From: Anaerolineales bacterium
GTDB lineage: Bacteria > Chloroflexota > Anaerolineae > Anaerolineales > Villigracilaceae
Length of the DNA stretch: 8,471 nt
Assembly: GCA_015489255.1 (NCBI GenBank)
Contig: WGAD01000080.1
Coordinates: forward strand, 1-8,471
Direction of reading: 5' to 3'
The translations under genes were made by a program, and so were the position numbers. How positions within the stretch are numbered: the first letter of the stretch is position 1; every line of letters starts with the position of its first letter. Of the stretch, positions 1 to 6,750 are shown one piece after another. Under the pieces are notes generated by a model. The model was not told the origin of the DNA. It worked only from the letters and a program-made list of their open reading frames with translations, and did not search any database.

Positions 1-660
1 GCCGTCGACAAACTACACCAAAGCGATGAATGGCTGGTGCTCGATGAGGCCCCGGGCGCTGCTGGTCATTTAACCTGGCGGTCTTTCCTCAGCATCAGCC
101 TGTTCCTGGGATTGATCGGGCTGTCTTTGGCCGGTTTGCCAGTGCATCTGTCCGCCTTGTCTATGGCGTTGTTTGCGCTGCTGGCGAATCTGATCCCGTT
201 GGAAAAACTGTACCGCGCCATCGACTGGCGGGTGATCTTCTTCCTCAGCGGGATGTATGCCGTCGGCAAAGGCATGGTGCACACGGGACTGGTGGCCCAT
301 GCCGGCGATTGGCTGGTCGGGTGGCTTCCCCACCCTTCTTTGCTGGCCCTGGCCAGCGTGGGGTTCTGGGCGGCAACCCTGCTCACACAATTTATGGGCA
401 GCCAGGCCACAGCCTTCGTCATTGGCCCGGTGATGATTGCTGCCGCCATCCGCACCGGCGTACCCACGCAGCCCGTTGCCCTGGCGACCGCCATCGGCTG
501 CTCGACCTCGTTCTTGACGGCTATCTCTCATCCGGTGAATTTGATTATGATCACGCCGGGCAACTACCACTTCCAGGACTTCCCCCGCCTGGGCAGCGGC
601 TTGTTGCTGCTCACGTTTTTCACCTTGCTGATCGGTTTGCGCCTCTTCTGGGGCGCCTAA
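1..660 (+). CDS. SLC13/DASS-family anion permease, C-terminal part (5' truncated by window edge)
   Basis: The reading frame is open from base 1 to a TAA at 658-660, giving 219 codons of a longer protein; the GTG at 37 is internal, not a start. Residues 1 to about 14 look like the end of a TrkA-C (RCK_C) domain, which many bacterial SLC13-type permeases carry in the cytoplasmic middle of the chain. The rest is strongly hydrophobic, with helices near residues 28-46, 50-66, 76-92, 112-130, 136-151, 158-173 and 199-217. Family-like signatures are IDWRVIFFLSGM (74-85) and STSFLTAISHPVN (168-180) followed by TPGNYHFQDF (185-194). The second matches the SxSFxTPxxHxxN...PGxY motif of the second half of SLC13 transporters; Ala173 stands where Pro is usual. 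The family moves dicarboxylates, sulfate or related anions, usually with Na+; the substrate here cannot be told. A bidirectional terminator follows directly. Confidence 0.88.
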   Translation, partial: AVDKLHQSDEWLVLDEAPGAAGHLTWRSFLSISLFLGLIGLSLAGLPVHLSALSMALFALLANLIPLEKLYRAIDWRVIFFLSGMYAVGKGMVHTGLVAHAGDWLVGWLPHPSLLALASVGFWAATLLTQFMGSQATAFVIGPVMIAAAIRTGVPTQPVALATAIGCSTSFLTAISHPVNLIMITPGNYHFQDFPRLGSGLLLLTFFTLLIGLRLFWGA

Positions 661-661
661 C

Positions 662-698
662 ACAAAAAATCCCCGCCGATTTAGCGGGGATTTTTTGT
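662..698. terminator. Bidirectional intrinsic terminator between convergent permease and hppA
   Basis: ACAAAAAATCCCCGC (662-676) and GCGGGGATTTTTTGT (684-698) are a perfect 15-bp inverted repeat around a 7-nt loop. The CCCCGC/GCGGGG core flanked by A6 and T6 gives a GC stem with a U tract when transcribed from either side. It sits 2 bp after the permease stop and 18 bp beyond the hppA stop, so it should end both transcripts. A second, weak 5-bp hairpin (CCTGG 699-703 / CCAGG 710-714, then TTTT) lies beside it. Confidence 0.95.
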
Positions 699-716
699 CC
701 TGGTTTGTGCCAGGTT

Positions 717-3065
717 TTAGCTAATCTTGGGGGCGGGCGCCTTAGAGCGACGGATAGCCCAACCGAGGGCAGCCGTCAGCAAGAGCGCGGCCAGCCAGAT
801 GATGGCCTTCGTCCCGCCGCTGGCATCGCTGAACTGCACCACGATGGGAGCGATGATCACAGCCACCAGGTTGACCACCTTGATCATCGGGTTCAGCGCC
901 GGGCCGGCGGTATCCTTGAAGGGATCGCCCACCGTGTCGCCGACAACAGCGGCTTTGTGGCGCTCGGAGCCTTTCCCGGTGTTGTTGGCCGGATCCGAAG
1001 GTTCGTCTTCGATCAGTTTCTTGGCGTTGTCCCAGGCGCCGCCGGAGTTGTTCAGGTACACGGCCAGCAGCTGACCAGACAAGATGATGCCTGCCAGGAA
1101 GCCGCCCAGGGCTTCCACCCCCAGGAGCAAACCGACCAGCATCGGCGTCAGGATGCCCAACAACGCCAGGCTGACGAGTTCTTTCTGGGCGGCAGTGGTC
1201 GAGATCGCCACGGCCTTGCTGTAGTCCGGTTTGACTTTGCCTTCCAGCACGCCGAGTTTGAACTGGCGGCGAACTTCCTGGACGATCAGCGCTGCGGCGC
1301 GGCTGACGGCCTGGATGGCGAAGGAGGAGAACAGCCAGGGCAGAGCGCCGCCGATCAACATGCCGACGAACACCTGCGGGATATCCACGCGAATACCAAC
1401 CGCCTGGATCTGCTCCGCCAGTGGAATGCCAAGCGAAGCCTGCGCCCGGCTGACGTCCACCAGATAAGAGCCGAAAAGGGAAACGGCGGCAATCACAGCA
1501 GAGCCGATCGCCACGCCTTTGGTAATGGCTTTGGTCGTATTGCCGACAGCATCCAGATCGGCCATGATTTGCTGGGCGGCTTCCAGTTCTGGGGTCTTTT
1601 CACCCGACCAAGCCATTTCGCCGATGCCGTTGGCGTTGTCGGCAATGGGGCCGAAGGAGTCCATCGCCACGTTGTTGCCGGTCAGGGTCAACATGCCGAT
1701 GCCCGTCATCGCCACGCCATACAGCACAAAGGTGGCGCGCTGGGCCGGCTCCACGCCCGGGATAGAGCCAAAGATCAGGATGGACGCCACAATGGTAATG
1801 GCGATGACGATAACCGCCCATACCGAGGACTCAAAACCGACCGAAGTTCCCTGCAAAATCAGGGTAGCAGAACCGGTATCGGCTGAGTCGCGGATTTCTT
1901 TCACCGGGCGTTGGTGGGTGCCGGTAAAGTATTCGGTCAGCCGGTCGATGGAGATCGCCAGCAGCACCCCCACGGTGACCGCCATCGGCGTGCGCCACCA
2001 GCCGCCGGGCAGGGGCTCAGCGGGCATTAGTCCCAGGTAAATGTAACCAGCCAGGAAGAAGAGCACGGTAGAGATCGCCGCCGAGGAAAGAAAGCCGTGG
2101 AAGATCGCGTCCAGCGCATCGTTGCCTTCTTTGCCTTCGCCGCCTTTCACCGCGTAAGTGCCGACGATAGAAGACAGCACGCCAATGCCGCGCACCATCA
2201 GGGGGAAGATGATCCATTCCAGGTGCCCGGTGATGTGCCACAGGGCCAGGGCCAGGATCAAACCGGAGACGATGGTCACCTCGTAAGATTCAAAGATATC
2301 CGCTGCCATACCGGCGCAGTCGCCGACGTTGTCGCCAACCAGGTCGGCGATGACGGCCGGGTTGCGCGGATCATCCTCGGGGATGCCGGCTTCTACCTTA
2401 CCGACCAGATCGGCGCCGACGTCCGCCGCCTTGGTGTAAATGCCGCCGCCGACGCGCATGAACAGGGCCAGCAGCGTGCCGCCGAAGCCGAAGCCCAGGA
2501 GGGCGTCCGGCGCGGCAATCCCCATGACAATGAAGATCAAGGTGCCGCCCAGCAGACCCAGGCCATCCGTCAGCATACCGGTAATGGTGCCCGCGCGGTA
2601 GGCGATGCGCAGGGCGTCGCTAAAGGAGCGGCGGGACGCTGCGGCCACGCGCACATTGCCCTGCACCGCCATGCGCATACCGATCTGCCCAACCGCCAGC
2701 GAGAAGGAAGCGCCCATGATGAAGGCGACCGCGCGGGCAATGCCGATCAGCAGGCGCACCTGGCTATCGGACATCCCTGCGAAGCGTTCCAACGCTTCCG
2801 GCGTCGGCGGGACGATATAGACCGACAGGAACAAGGCGATGGTGAGCACAACAATAAGCGGCAAAATTGCCTTCAATTGCCGCTTCAGGTAGGCGTCGGC
2901 GCCATCGCGAATTGCGCTCCACACCTCAATCATTTTCTCGGTGCCCATGTCCTCGCGCATGATCTCCTTGCGAAGGTACAGCGCGTAGAGCAACCCGAGA
3001 ATGGCTACGCCAAACACAGCCCAAATGGCGTAGGCCTCGAACGGTTGCAAGCCCATGTGATACAT
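717..3065 (-). CDS. hppA: Membrane-bound proton-translocating pyrophosphatase (K+-independent type)
   Basis: A 782-residue polytopic membrane protein that hydrolyses cytoplasmic pyrophosphate and pumps H+ across the membrane. Family motifs are all present: [11 protein letters not shown] (215-225) with the PPi/Mg-binding acidic residues, GDNVGD (244-249), [12 protein letters not shown] (672-683) and [18 protein letters not shown] (709-726). The potassium-determining motif reads [10 protein letters not shown] (508-517). Lys512 with Thr515 is the K+-independent H+-pump signature; K+-dependent and Na+-pumping members have Ala at the Lys position. At 782 residues it is at the long end for bacteria (often about 660-720), closer to plant enzymes, with no obvious inserted domain. 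The frame continues 30 codons upstream to a TTG at 3155, but that stretch overlaps the promoter. The ATG at 3063-3065 has a Shine-Dalgarno sequence 11 nt away and is preferred; the later Met4 is possible. It is divergent from rpoD and appears monocistronic. Confidence 0.96.
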   Translation of the reverse strand: MYHMGLQPFEAYAIWAVFGVAILGLLYALYLRKEIMREDMGTEKMIEVWSAIRDGADAYLKRQLKAILPLIVVLTIALFLSVYIVPPTPEALERFAGMSDSQVRLLIGIARAVAFIMGASFSLAVGQIGMRMAVQGNVRVAAASRRSFSDALRIAYRAGTITGMLTDGLGLLGGTLIFIVMGIAAPDALLGFGFGGTLLALFMRVGGGIYTKAADVGADLVGKVEAGIPEDDPRNPAVIADLVGDNVGDCAGMAADIFESYEVTIVSGLILALALWHITGHLEWIIFPLMVRGIGVLSSIVGTYAVKGGEGKEGNDALDAIFHGFLSSAAISTVLFFLAGYIYLGLMPAEPLPGGWWRTPMAVTVGVLLAISIDRLTEYFTGTHQRPVKEIRDSADTGSATLILQGTSVGFESSVWAVIVIAITIVASILIFGSIPGVEPAQRATFVLYGVAMTGIGMLTLTGNNVAMDSFGPIADNANGIGEMAWSGEKTPELEAAQQIMADLDAVGNTTKAITKGVAIGSAVIAAVSLFGSYLVDVSRAQASLGIPLAEQIQAVGIRVDIPQVFVGMLIGGALPWLFSSFAIQAVSRAAALIVQEVRRQFKLGVLEGKVKPDYSKAVAISTTAAQKELVSLALLGILTPMLVGLLLGVEALGGFLAGIILSGQLLAVYLNNSGGAWDNAKKLIEDEPSDPANNTGKGSERHKAAVVGDTVGDPFKDTAGPALNPMIKVVNLVAVIIAPIVVQFSDASGGTKAIIWLAALLLTAALGWAIRRSKAPAPKIS

Positions 3066-3075
3066 TTGAAGAGTA

Positions 3076-3083
3076 TCCTCCGG
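3076..3083 (-). promoter_or_regulatory. Ribosome binding site deciding the hppA start
   Basis: On the minus strand CCGGAGGA lies here, with GGAGG ending 11 nt before the ATG at 3065. The longer open frame has no comparable site before its TTG at 3155, so this site supports the shorter protein. Confidence 0.8.
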
Positions 3084-3126
3084 TGAAAAATTTTTCCCTG
3101 GCACACAAATGCCAAAAAGTGAAATA

Positions 3127-3155
3127 ATTCTACAGGCCTCAATGGGATGTGTCAA
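3127..3155 (-). promoter_or_regulatory. Sigma-70 type promoter for hppA with AT-rich upstream element
   Basis: Read on the minus strand, TTGACA (3155-3150, perfect -35) is followed by exactly 17 nt and then TAGAAT (3132-3127, five of six consensus -10 bases). The expected transcription start is near 3120, giving a leader of about 55 nt. Upstream of the -35, positions 3161-3181 are almost pure A/T, including the palindrome TTTAATTAAA (3163-3172). This is where an UP element contacting the polymerase alpha subunit would sit. The arrangement predicts strong constitutive expression by the housekeeping sigma factor; that is inference from the match. Confidence 0.82.
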
Positions 3156-3230
3156 GTAGAGATTTAATTAAACATATTAATCGCTCCACGGTTTCTGCAC
3201 CAGAGGCAACCATACGAAAAAATCCCATCC

Positions 3231-3259
3231 TTGCAGTATTGTTAGTGTTGAGTTAAAAT
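3231..3259 (+). promoter_or_regulatory. Weak candidate upstream promoter for rpoD
   Basis: TTGCAG (3231-3236), 17 nt, then TAAAAT (3254-3259). The -10 matches five of six consensus bases but the -35 only three of six. If used it would start near 3266, upstream of the better promoter at 3272-3301. The evidence is spacing and -10 match only. Confidence 0.35.
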
Positions 3260-3271
3260 CTGCCCTCTGGC

Positions 3272-3301
3272 TTGACTTTTACCGCCCCGCTGTTGTATAG
3301 T
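3272..3301 (+). promoter_or_regulatory. Main candidate promoter for rpoD
   Basis: TTGACT (3272-3277, five of six -35 bases), an 18-nt spacer, then TATAGT (3296-3301, five of six -10 bases). Transcription would begin near 3308 and give a leader of about 130 nt before the rpoD ATG, long enough to contain the hairpin at 3319-3351. Confidence 0.7.
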
Positions 3302-3318
3302 GATACACGGTTCATCGG

Positions 3319-3351
3319 AAGGCACTGTCGCACAATAGACCGTGCCTTTTT
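3319..3351 (+). terminator. Terminator-like hairpin in the rpoD leader (possible attenuator)
   Basis: AAGGCAC (3319-3325) pairs perfectly with GTGCCTT (3342-3348). Inside it, after one T/C mismatch, GTC (3327-3329) pairs with GAC (3338-3340) around an 8-nt loop. The stem runs directly into TTTTT (3347-3351). This is the form of a modest intrinsic terminator, placed about 11 nt after the predicted rpoD start and about 90 nt before its ATG. It could prematurely end a fraction of transcripts, or end a transcript coming from the left. I see no leader peptide and no obvious competing antiterminator stem. Confidence 0.5.
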
Positions 3352-3416
3352 GTTGCGCCTGCATCGCCCTTGAATTGGGGTTGCATTCTCAAGAAAAAGG
3401 ATGTATCCTGAACCAT

Positions 3417-3422
3417 AAGGAG
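3417..3422 (+). promoter_or_regulatory. Ribosome binding site of rpoD with unusually long spacing
   Basis: AAGGAG is the only good Shine-Dalgarno match before rpoD, but 17 nt separate it from the ATG at 3440. No usable in-frame start codon lies between it and that ATG, since the in-frame TAA at 3425 closes the frame. TCCT (3406-3409) could pair with AGGA inside the site (3418-3421), or alternatively with AGGA at 3398-3401. Confidence 0.5.
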
Positions 3423-3439
3423 TTTAAAATTTAACGGCT

Positions 3440-4670
3440 ATGGATTTTGAACAATTGGCAATGGTGAACGAACAAGAAAAAGAGCACCCTGCCTTGGCGC
3501 GCCTGGTTGACTTGGGGCGCAAAAAAGGCTTTGTTACCATTGATGACATCATTAAGTTCTTCCCCGATGCAGAACAAGACATCGATCAACTGGAAGAAGC
3601 GTTTGCGGCCCTCTTGAGCGCTGGGGTGACTTTCGTCGAAGAACCGACCGCTGCCGTCGTCAGCACAACCGACGAGCCAATGGAAGAAGAACTGGAAGAG
3701 CTCGAAGAAGAGACGGAAGCCAGCGCGCCAGAGGAAGATGACGACTACCTGGCAAACATCGATACCAAAGACACCATCGGCCTGTACCTGAAAGAAGTCA
3801 GCCGGGTGCCGTTGTTGACCGCCGAAGAAGAGGTAGAGCTTGCCAAGCGCATCGAACGCGGCCGTGAGGCACGCGCCGAATTGGCGCGCGGCGGCATTTC
3901 TCCGGAACGGCGGGCCGAACTGCGTCGCCTGATTGAAGACGGCTGGGCAGCCCGCGAGCATCTGGTGACCGCCAACTCCCGCCTGGTGATCAGCGTCGCC
4001 AAAAAGTACATGGGGCGCGGCGTCCCCTTTCTCGACCTGATCCAAGAGGGCAACATTGGCCTGATTCGGGCGACCAAAAAATTCGACTACCGCCGTGGCC
4101 ACAAATTCAGTACCTACGCCACCTGGTGGATTCGGCAGGCTGTCACCCGTGCCATTGCCGGATCAGGGGCGCACCATCCGCGTGCCCGTTCACATGGGCG
4201 ACCAGATCAACAAGCTTTTGCGCGTCCAGCATCAGCTAACGCAAAAATTGGGGCGCAAGCCCACCATCGAGGAACTCGCCGAGGAGCTGCAAGTCCCCCC
4301 TAAGAAGGTGGACAATATGATGCAGGTCGCCCGTCGCCCGCTGTCCCTTGAAATGCCCACCGACGACGAAGAAGACTCCGTCCTCGGCGACTTTATCGAA
4401 GATAAAGACGCCCCGCCGCCCGATGATGTGGCGACGTACAACCTTCTGCGCGAGCACCTGAATGAAATCCTCGAGCAACTCCCGCCGCGGGAAGTCCGCA
4501 TCTTGCAACTGCGCTACGGCCTGCTGGACGGCCAGGTGTACACCCTGGAAGAGGTCGGGCGCAAAATGGGCGTCACCCGCGAGCGCGTGCGTCAGATAGA
4601 AGCCCAGGCGCTCAGCCGACTGCGGCATCCGAACATTCGGCGCAAACTGCGCGATTATCTCGGCAATTGA
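3440..4670 (+). CDS. rpoD: Principal RNA polymerase sigma factor (sigma-70), interrupted by a 1-nt frameshift
   Basis: Housekeeping sigma factor that directs core RNA polymerase to -35/-10 promoters. Reading 3440-4159, skipping one G, then 4161-4670 gives a normal 409-residue protein. Domains in order: region 1.1-like fold (about 16-67), acidic linker (78-102), region 1.2 (about 108-140), region 2 (about 172-240) with [15 protein letters not shown] (197-211) and the 2.3/2.4 melting and -10 helix [16 protein letters not shown] (222-237). Region 3 starts at [12 protein letters not shown] (241-252). Region 4 (about 335-409) has the -35-binding helix-turn-helix around [21 protein letters not shown] (367-387). 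As written, the first frame leaves the family after Ala240 and runs to a stop at 4301-4303. That 287-residue product lacks regions 3 and 4. The second frame resumes perfectly at Asp241. Both halves look intact and well conserved, so a sequence error is more likely than a dead gene. No second sigma gene is visible here. Confidence 0.93.
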
Positions 4671-4681
4671 ACGTCAGCGCC

Positions 4682-4711
4682 ACAGGCCCGCACAGGGCCT
4701 GTTTTTTCTTT
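4682..4711 (+). terminator. Intrinsic terminator of rpoD
   Basis: ACAGGCCC (4682-4689) and GGGCCTGT (4695-4702) form a perfect 8-bp stem with a 5-nt loop, followed by a T-rich run (TTTTTT at 4702-4707, then CTTT). It begins 12 nt after the rpoD stop. It separates rpoD from the cytochrome unit, which has its own promoter. Confidence 0.92.
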
Positions 4712-4874
4712 GCAATCGATGGCGCACAAAACAAGCAGATTAACCAGCCTCTTACTGCTTGAGCAGCTCCGAGAGGTGTATCGAAACCCATCCGGCGCAA
4801 AAATGGGCTGTGAGCGCCATATCTGCACAATTAGCGTTTTTGCCGCCTCATGGTTGCCACCGCCTTAAACAACT
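4712..4874. other. Intergenic stretch with no assigned gene
   Basis: Between the rpoD terminator and the cytochrome promoter I see no supported gene. A weak inverted repeat, CAAGCAG (4732-4738) / CTGCTTG (4755-4761), overlaps a small hairpin CTGC-TTGA-GCAG (4755-4766). Neither is followed by a T run. Open frames here on the minus strand show no family resemblance or start signals. Confidence 0.5.
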
Positions 4875-4904
4875 TTGATGAACACCCATAATTGGGGTTA
4901 CAAT
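4875..4904 (+). promoter_or_regulatory. Candidate promoter of the cytochrome / GT-C operon
   Basis: TTGATG (4875-4880, four of six), an 18-nt spacer, then TACAAT (4899-4904, five of six). Transcription would start near 4911, leaving a leader of about 46 nt. That leader holds the Shine-Dalgarno GAGGAG (4943-4948), 8 nt before the ATG at 4957. Confidence 0.6.
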
Positions 4905-4956
4905 ACACGGGGATACGGGAAGGAATCCATTGCTTGCTTCTTGAGGAGATGACACG

Positions 4957-6723
4957 ATGAAACGACGTTTGTTTGCCTTCATGGTCTTGTTCGCTCTGGC
5001 GCTGGCCGTCACCGCCTGTGCGTCGGCGACGGAAGGGGAAGAAAGCCCCACCCCGGCGCCGGTGACGCCAGCTGACATCGTCCTGCCGCCGACGGAGACC
5101 GCTGCCGCGCCTTCTCCAGCGCCCGCCACGGCAACGGCGACGGGCACGGCGGCAGCAGCCGCCCGCAGCGGAACCTCGTTGTCGGTGGCCCATAACGATT
5201 GGTTCGCCACCGCAGGCACCTGCATCGTCTGCCACCAATTTCTCATCGACAGCACCGGAAGGGATGTCTCACCGGCCAATTACTGGCGTGCCAGCATGAT
5301 GGCAAACGCGGCCCGCGATCCCTACTACCTCGCCAGCGTCAGCAGCGAACTGGTGATCAGCCCACAATATGCCGAGGCCATCGAAAACAAATGCTCTATC
5401 TGCCACATGCCGATGGCGCATTTCACCGATGAATGGCAGGGCGAAAAAAGCGTCATGTTTGGCGAAGATGGATACCTCTCTCCCGACCATCCACTCTATC
5501 CGCTGGCAAGGGATGGCGTCTCCTGCGCCGTCTGCCACCAGATTCCGCCCAACGAAGAAGAAGAAAAGAACAGCGGCAACCTGGCCTTTGACATGGAAAG
5601 CCCTCCCGGGCAGCGTCTCATTTATGGGCCTTTTGCGGTTGGTCCGCGCGGGCAAAACATCATGAGCAGCAGTTCCGGCTTTGTTCCCACCCAAAGCGAC
5701 CACATGAACACCTCCGCCCTGTGCGCCACCTGCCACGAGCTCTACATTCACTACATCGGTGAAGATGGCGAAATCAGCGAAAACGTCTTCCCGGAACAAA
5801 CACCTTACTCCGAATGGCTGCATTCCGACTACGCCGGGCAACAAAACTGCCAGGATTGCCACATGGAAGTGGCGGAAGGCAGCGCTCCGCTTTCTAGCAT
5901 GATGCCCGGGCGAGCCGTCAGCCCGTTTTACGTCCACACCTTTACGGGCAGCAACGTTTTCATGCTCAACCTGTTAGATACCTTCGGCGAAGAGATCGGC
6001 GTCGAAGCCGACAGCCAGCACTTTCAAGACGCCGTCGCCCGCACCCTTGACAATTTGCAAAACAACACCGCCAGCCTGAGCATCCTGGCGCCCAGGCAAG
6101 AGGATGGCCGGCTGATCTTCGATGTCCAGGTGCAAAATCTGGCCGGGCACAAACTCCCCACCAGTTTCCCTTCGCGGCGCGCCTGGCTGCACGTCACAGT
6201 GACCGACGCCAACGGAGAAGTGGTCTTCGAATCAGGCAGCGCTACGCCAGATGGCCGCATCATCGGCAATGACAACGACGATGACCCCACCCGCTACGAA
6301 CCCCATTACGATGTGATCACCTCTGCCGACCAGGTGCAGATTTACGAAAACATCATGCAAACGGAGGGCGGCCAGGTGACAACCAGCCAAATGCTGGCAG
6401 CCGGCTACGTGAAAGACAATCGGCTGCTGCCGACCGGCTTCGACAAAGCGACCGCCGATCCCTTCATCGCCCCGCAGGGCGCAGCTGCCTTGGATGATGA
6501 CTTCATCGGCGGCGCCGATACGGTCACCTACGAGATCGAAGTGGGCGAGGCCGCCGCACCTCTCACGGTCAGCGTGGAACTGGTGTATCAATCCATCAGT
6601 TACCGTTGGGTGCAAAACCTCCTGCAATACAACACCGAAGCCATTCACACCTTTAACACCTACTATCAGGCTTCCTCCAACCTGCCGACCCGCATCGTCC
6701 AGCAGGAGGTGCAGGTCCCGTGA
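4957..6723 (+). CDS. Pentaheme cytochrome c lipoprotein with C-terminal beta-rich domain, role unknown
   Basis: A 588-residue exported electron-transfer protein. The N-terminus is a lipoprotein signal: MKRR, a hydrophobic core, then lipobox VTAC with Cys21 as the acylated residue. A low-complexity Pro/Thr/Ala tether (about 30-72) should lift the protein off the outer face of the cytoplasmic membrane. Five CXXCH haem c sites follow: CIVCH (89-93), CSICH (146-150), CAVCH (190-194), CATCH (256-260) and CQDCH (298-302). The protein has exactly 11 cysteines, one for the lipid and ten for haem. Several non-motif histidines (79, 155, 178, 249, 265, 289, 327) could be sixth ligands. Residues about 375-588 have no cysteine and look beta-rich, with NLAGHKLPTSFPSRRAWLHV (394-413), a motif I associate with multihaem cytochromes of Chloroflexota and deltaproteobacteria. 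The start is supported by GAGGAG 8 nt upstream. Partner and substrate are unknown; resemblance to cytochrome c554/NrfA-type proteins extends only to haem motifs. Confidence 0.9.
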   Translation: MKRRLFAFMVLFALALAVTACASATEGEESPTPAPVTPADIVLPPTETAAAPSPAPATATATGTAAAAARSGTSLSVAHNDWFATAGTCIVCHQFLIDSTGRDVSPANYWRASMMANAARDPYYLASVSSELVISPQYAEAIENKCSICHMPMAHFTDEWQGEKSVMFGEDGYLSPDHPLYPLARDGVSCAVCHQIPPNEEEEKNSGNLAFDMESPPGQRLIYGPFAVGPRGQNIMSSSSGFVPTQSDHMNTSALCATCHELYIHYIGEDGEISENVFPEQTPYSEWLHSDYAGQQNCQDCHMEVAEGSAPLSSMMPGRAVSPFYVHTFTGSNVFMLNLLDTFGEEIGVEADSQHFQDAVARTLDNLQNNTASLSILAPRQEDGRLIFDVQVQNLAGHKLPTSFPSRRAWLHVTVTDANGEVVFESGSATPDGRIIGNDNDDDPTRYEPHYDVITSADQVQIYENIMQTEGGQVTTSQMLAAGYVKDNRLLPTGFDKATADPFIAPQGAAALDDDFIGGADTVTYEIEVGEAAAPLTVSVELVYQSISYRWVQNLLQYNTEAIHTFNTYYQASSNLPTRIVQQEVQVP

Positions 6724-6750
6724 GCCGGAGAAAGGGATAGCCGCCACCAC

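Larger units (their letters stand above)
3066..3439. other. Divergent intergenic control region between hppA and rpoD
   Basis: This 374-bp gap carries the hppA leader and promoter on the left and the rpoD promoters and leader on the right. It is visibly more AT-rich than the flanking genes. I see no small ORF with a convincing start, no tRNA and no riboswitch class I recognise. The stretch 3182-3230 has no assigned element. A split inverted repeat, CCAGAGG (3200-3206) and CCTCTGG (3264-3270), flanks the weaker rpoD promoter, but its arms are 57 nt apart and it has no supported role. Confidence 0.7.

Noticed and set aside
699..718. A second terminator (CCTGG / CCAGG then TTTT) next to the main one
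   Set aside because: The stem is only 5 bp and the strong perfect hairpin directly before it suffices.
309..1886. A 525-codon open frame on the plus strand antisense to hppA and overlapping the permease end
   Set aside because: It runs opposite the well-supported hppA. Its composition (Gln, His, Arg and Gly rich) is typical of an antisense shadow in GC-rich DNA. It has no recognisable domain, and it crosses the strong terminator at 662-698.
2097..3086. A 329-codon plus-strand open frame antisense to the 5' part of hppA
   Set aside because: It has the same shadow composition, no ribosome site or family motif, and lies fully opposite conserved hppA codons.
3200..3270. Inverted repeat CCAGAGG / CCTCTGG flanking the upstream rpoD promoter as an operator
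   Set aside because: The arms are 57 nt apart and only 7 bp long, which is easily chance. No repressor gene is nearby.
4157..4303. Programmed +1 frameshifting in rpoD
   Set aside because: There is no slippery codon, no stop or rare hungry codon at the shift, and the zero frame runs on for about 48 codons before a stop. Programmed +1 sites normally sit at a stop or slow codon. It remains only a remote possibility.
4095..4670. A separate small sigma-like gene containing only regions 3 and 4
   Set aside because: Its first 22 or so codons are out-of-frame rpoD region 2 sequence with no family resemblance. Homology begins exactly at Asp241 where the upstream frame stops matching, so this is the second half of one frameshifted rpoD.
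4612..4830. A 72-codon minus-strand open frame with four cysteines spanning the rpoD terminator
   Set aside because: It overlaps the end of rpoD and its terminator hairpin, has no Shine-Dalgarno sequence, and resembles no family I know.
5050..5170. Repetitive GC-rich stretch in the cytochrome gene as a DNA repeat
   Set aside because: It encodes the Pro/Thr/Ala tether after the lipobox. There is no regular repeat unit, only biased composition.
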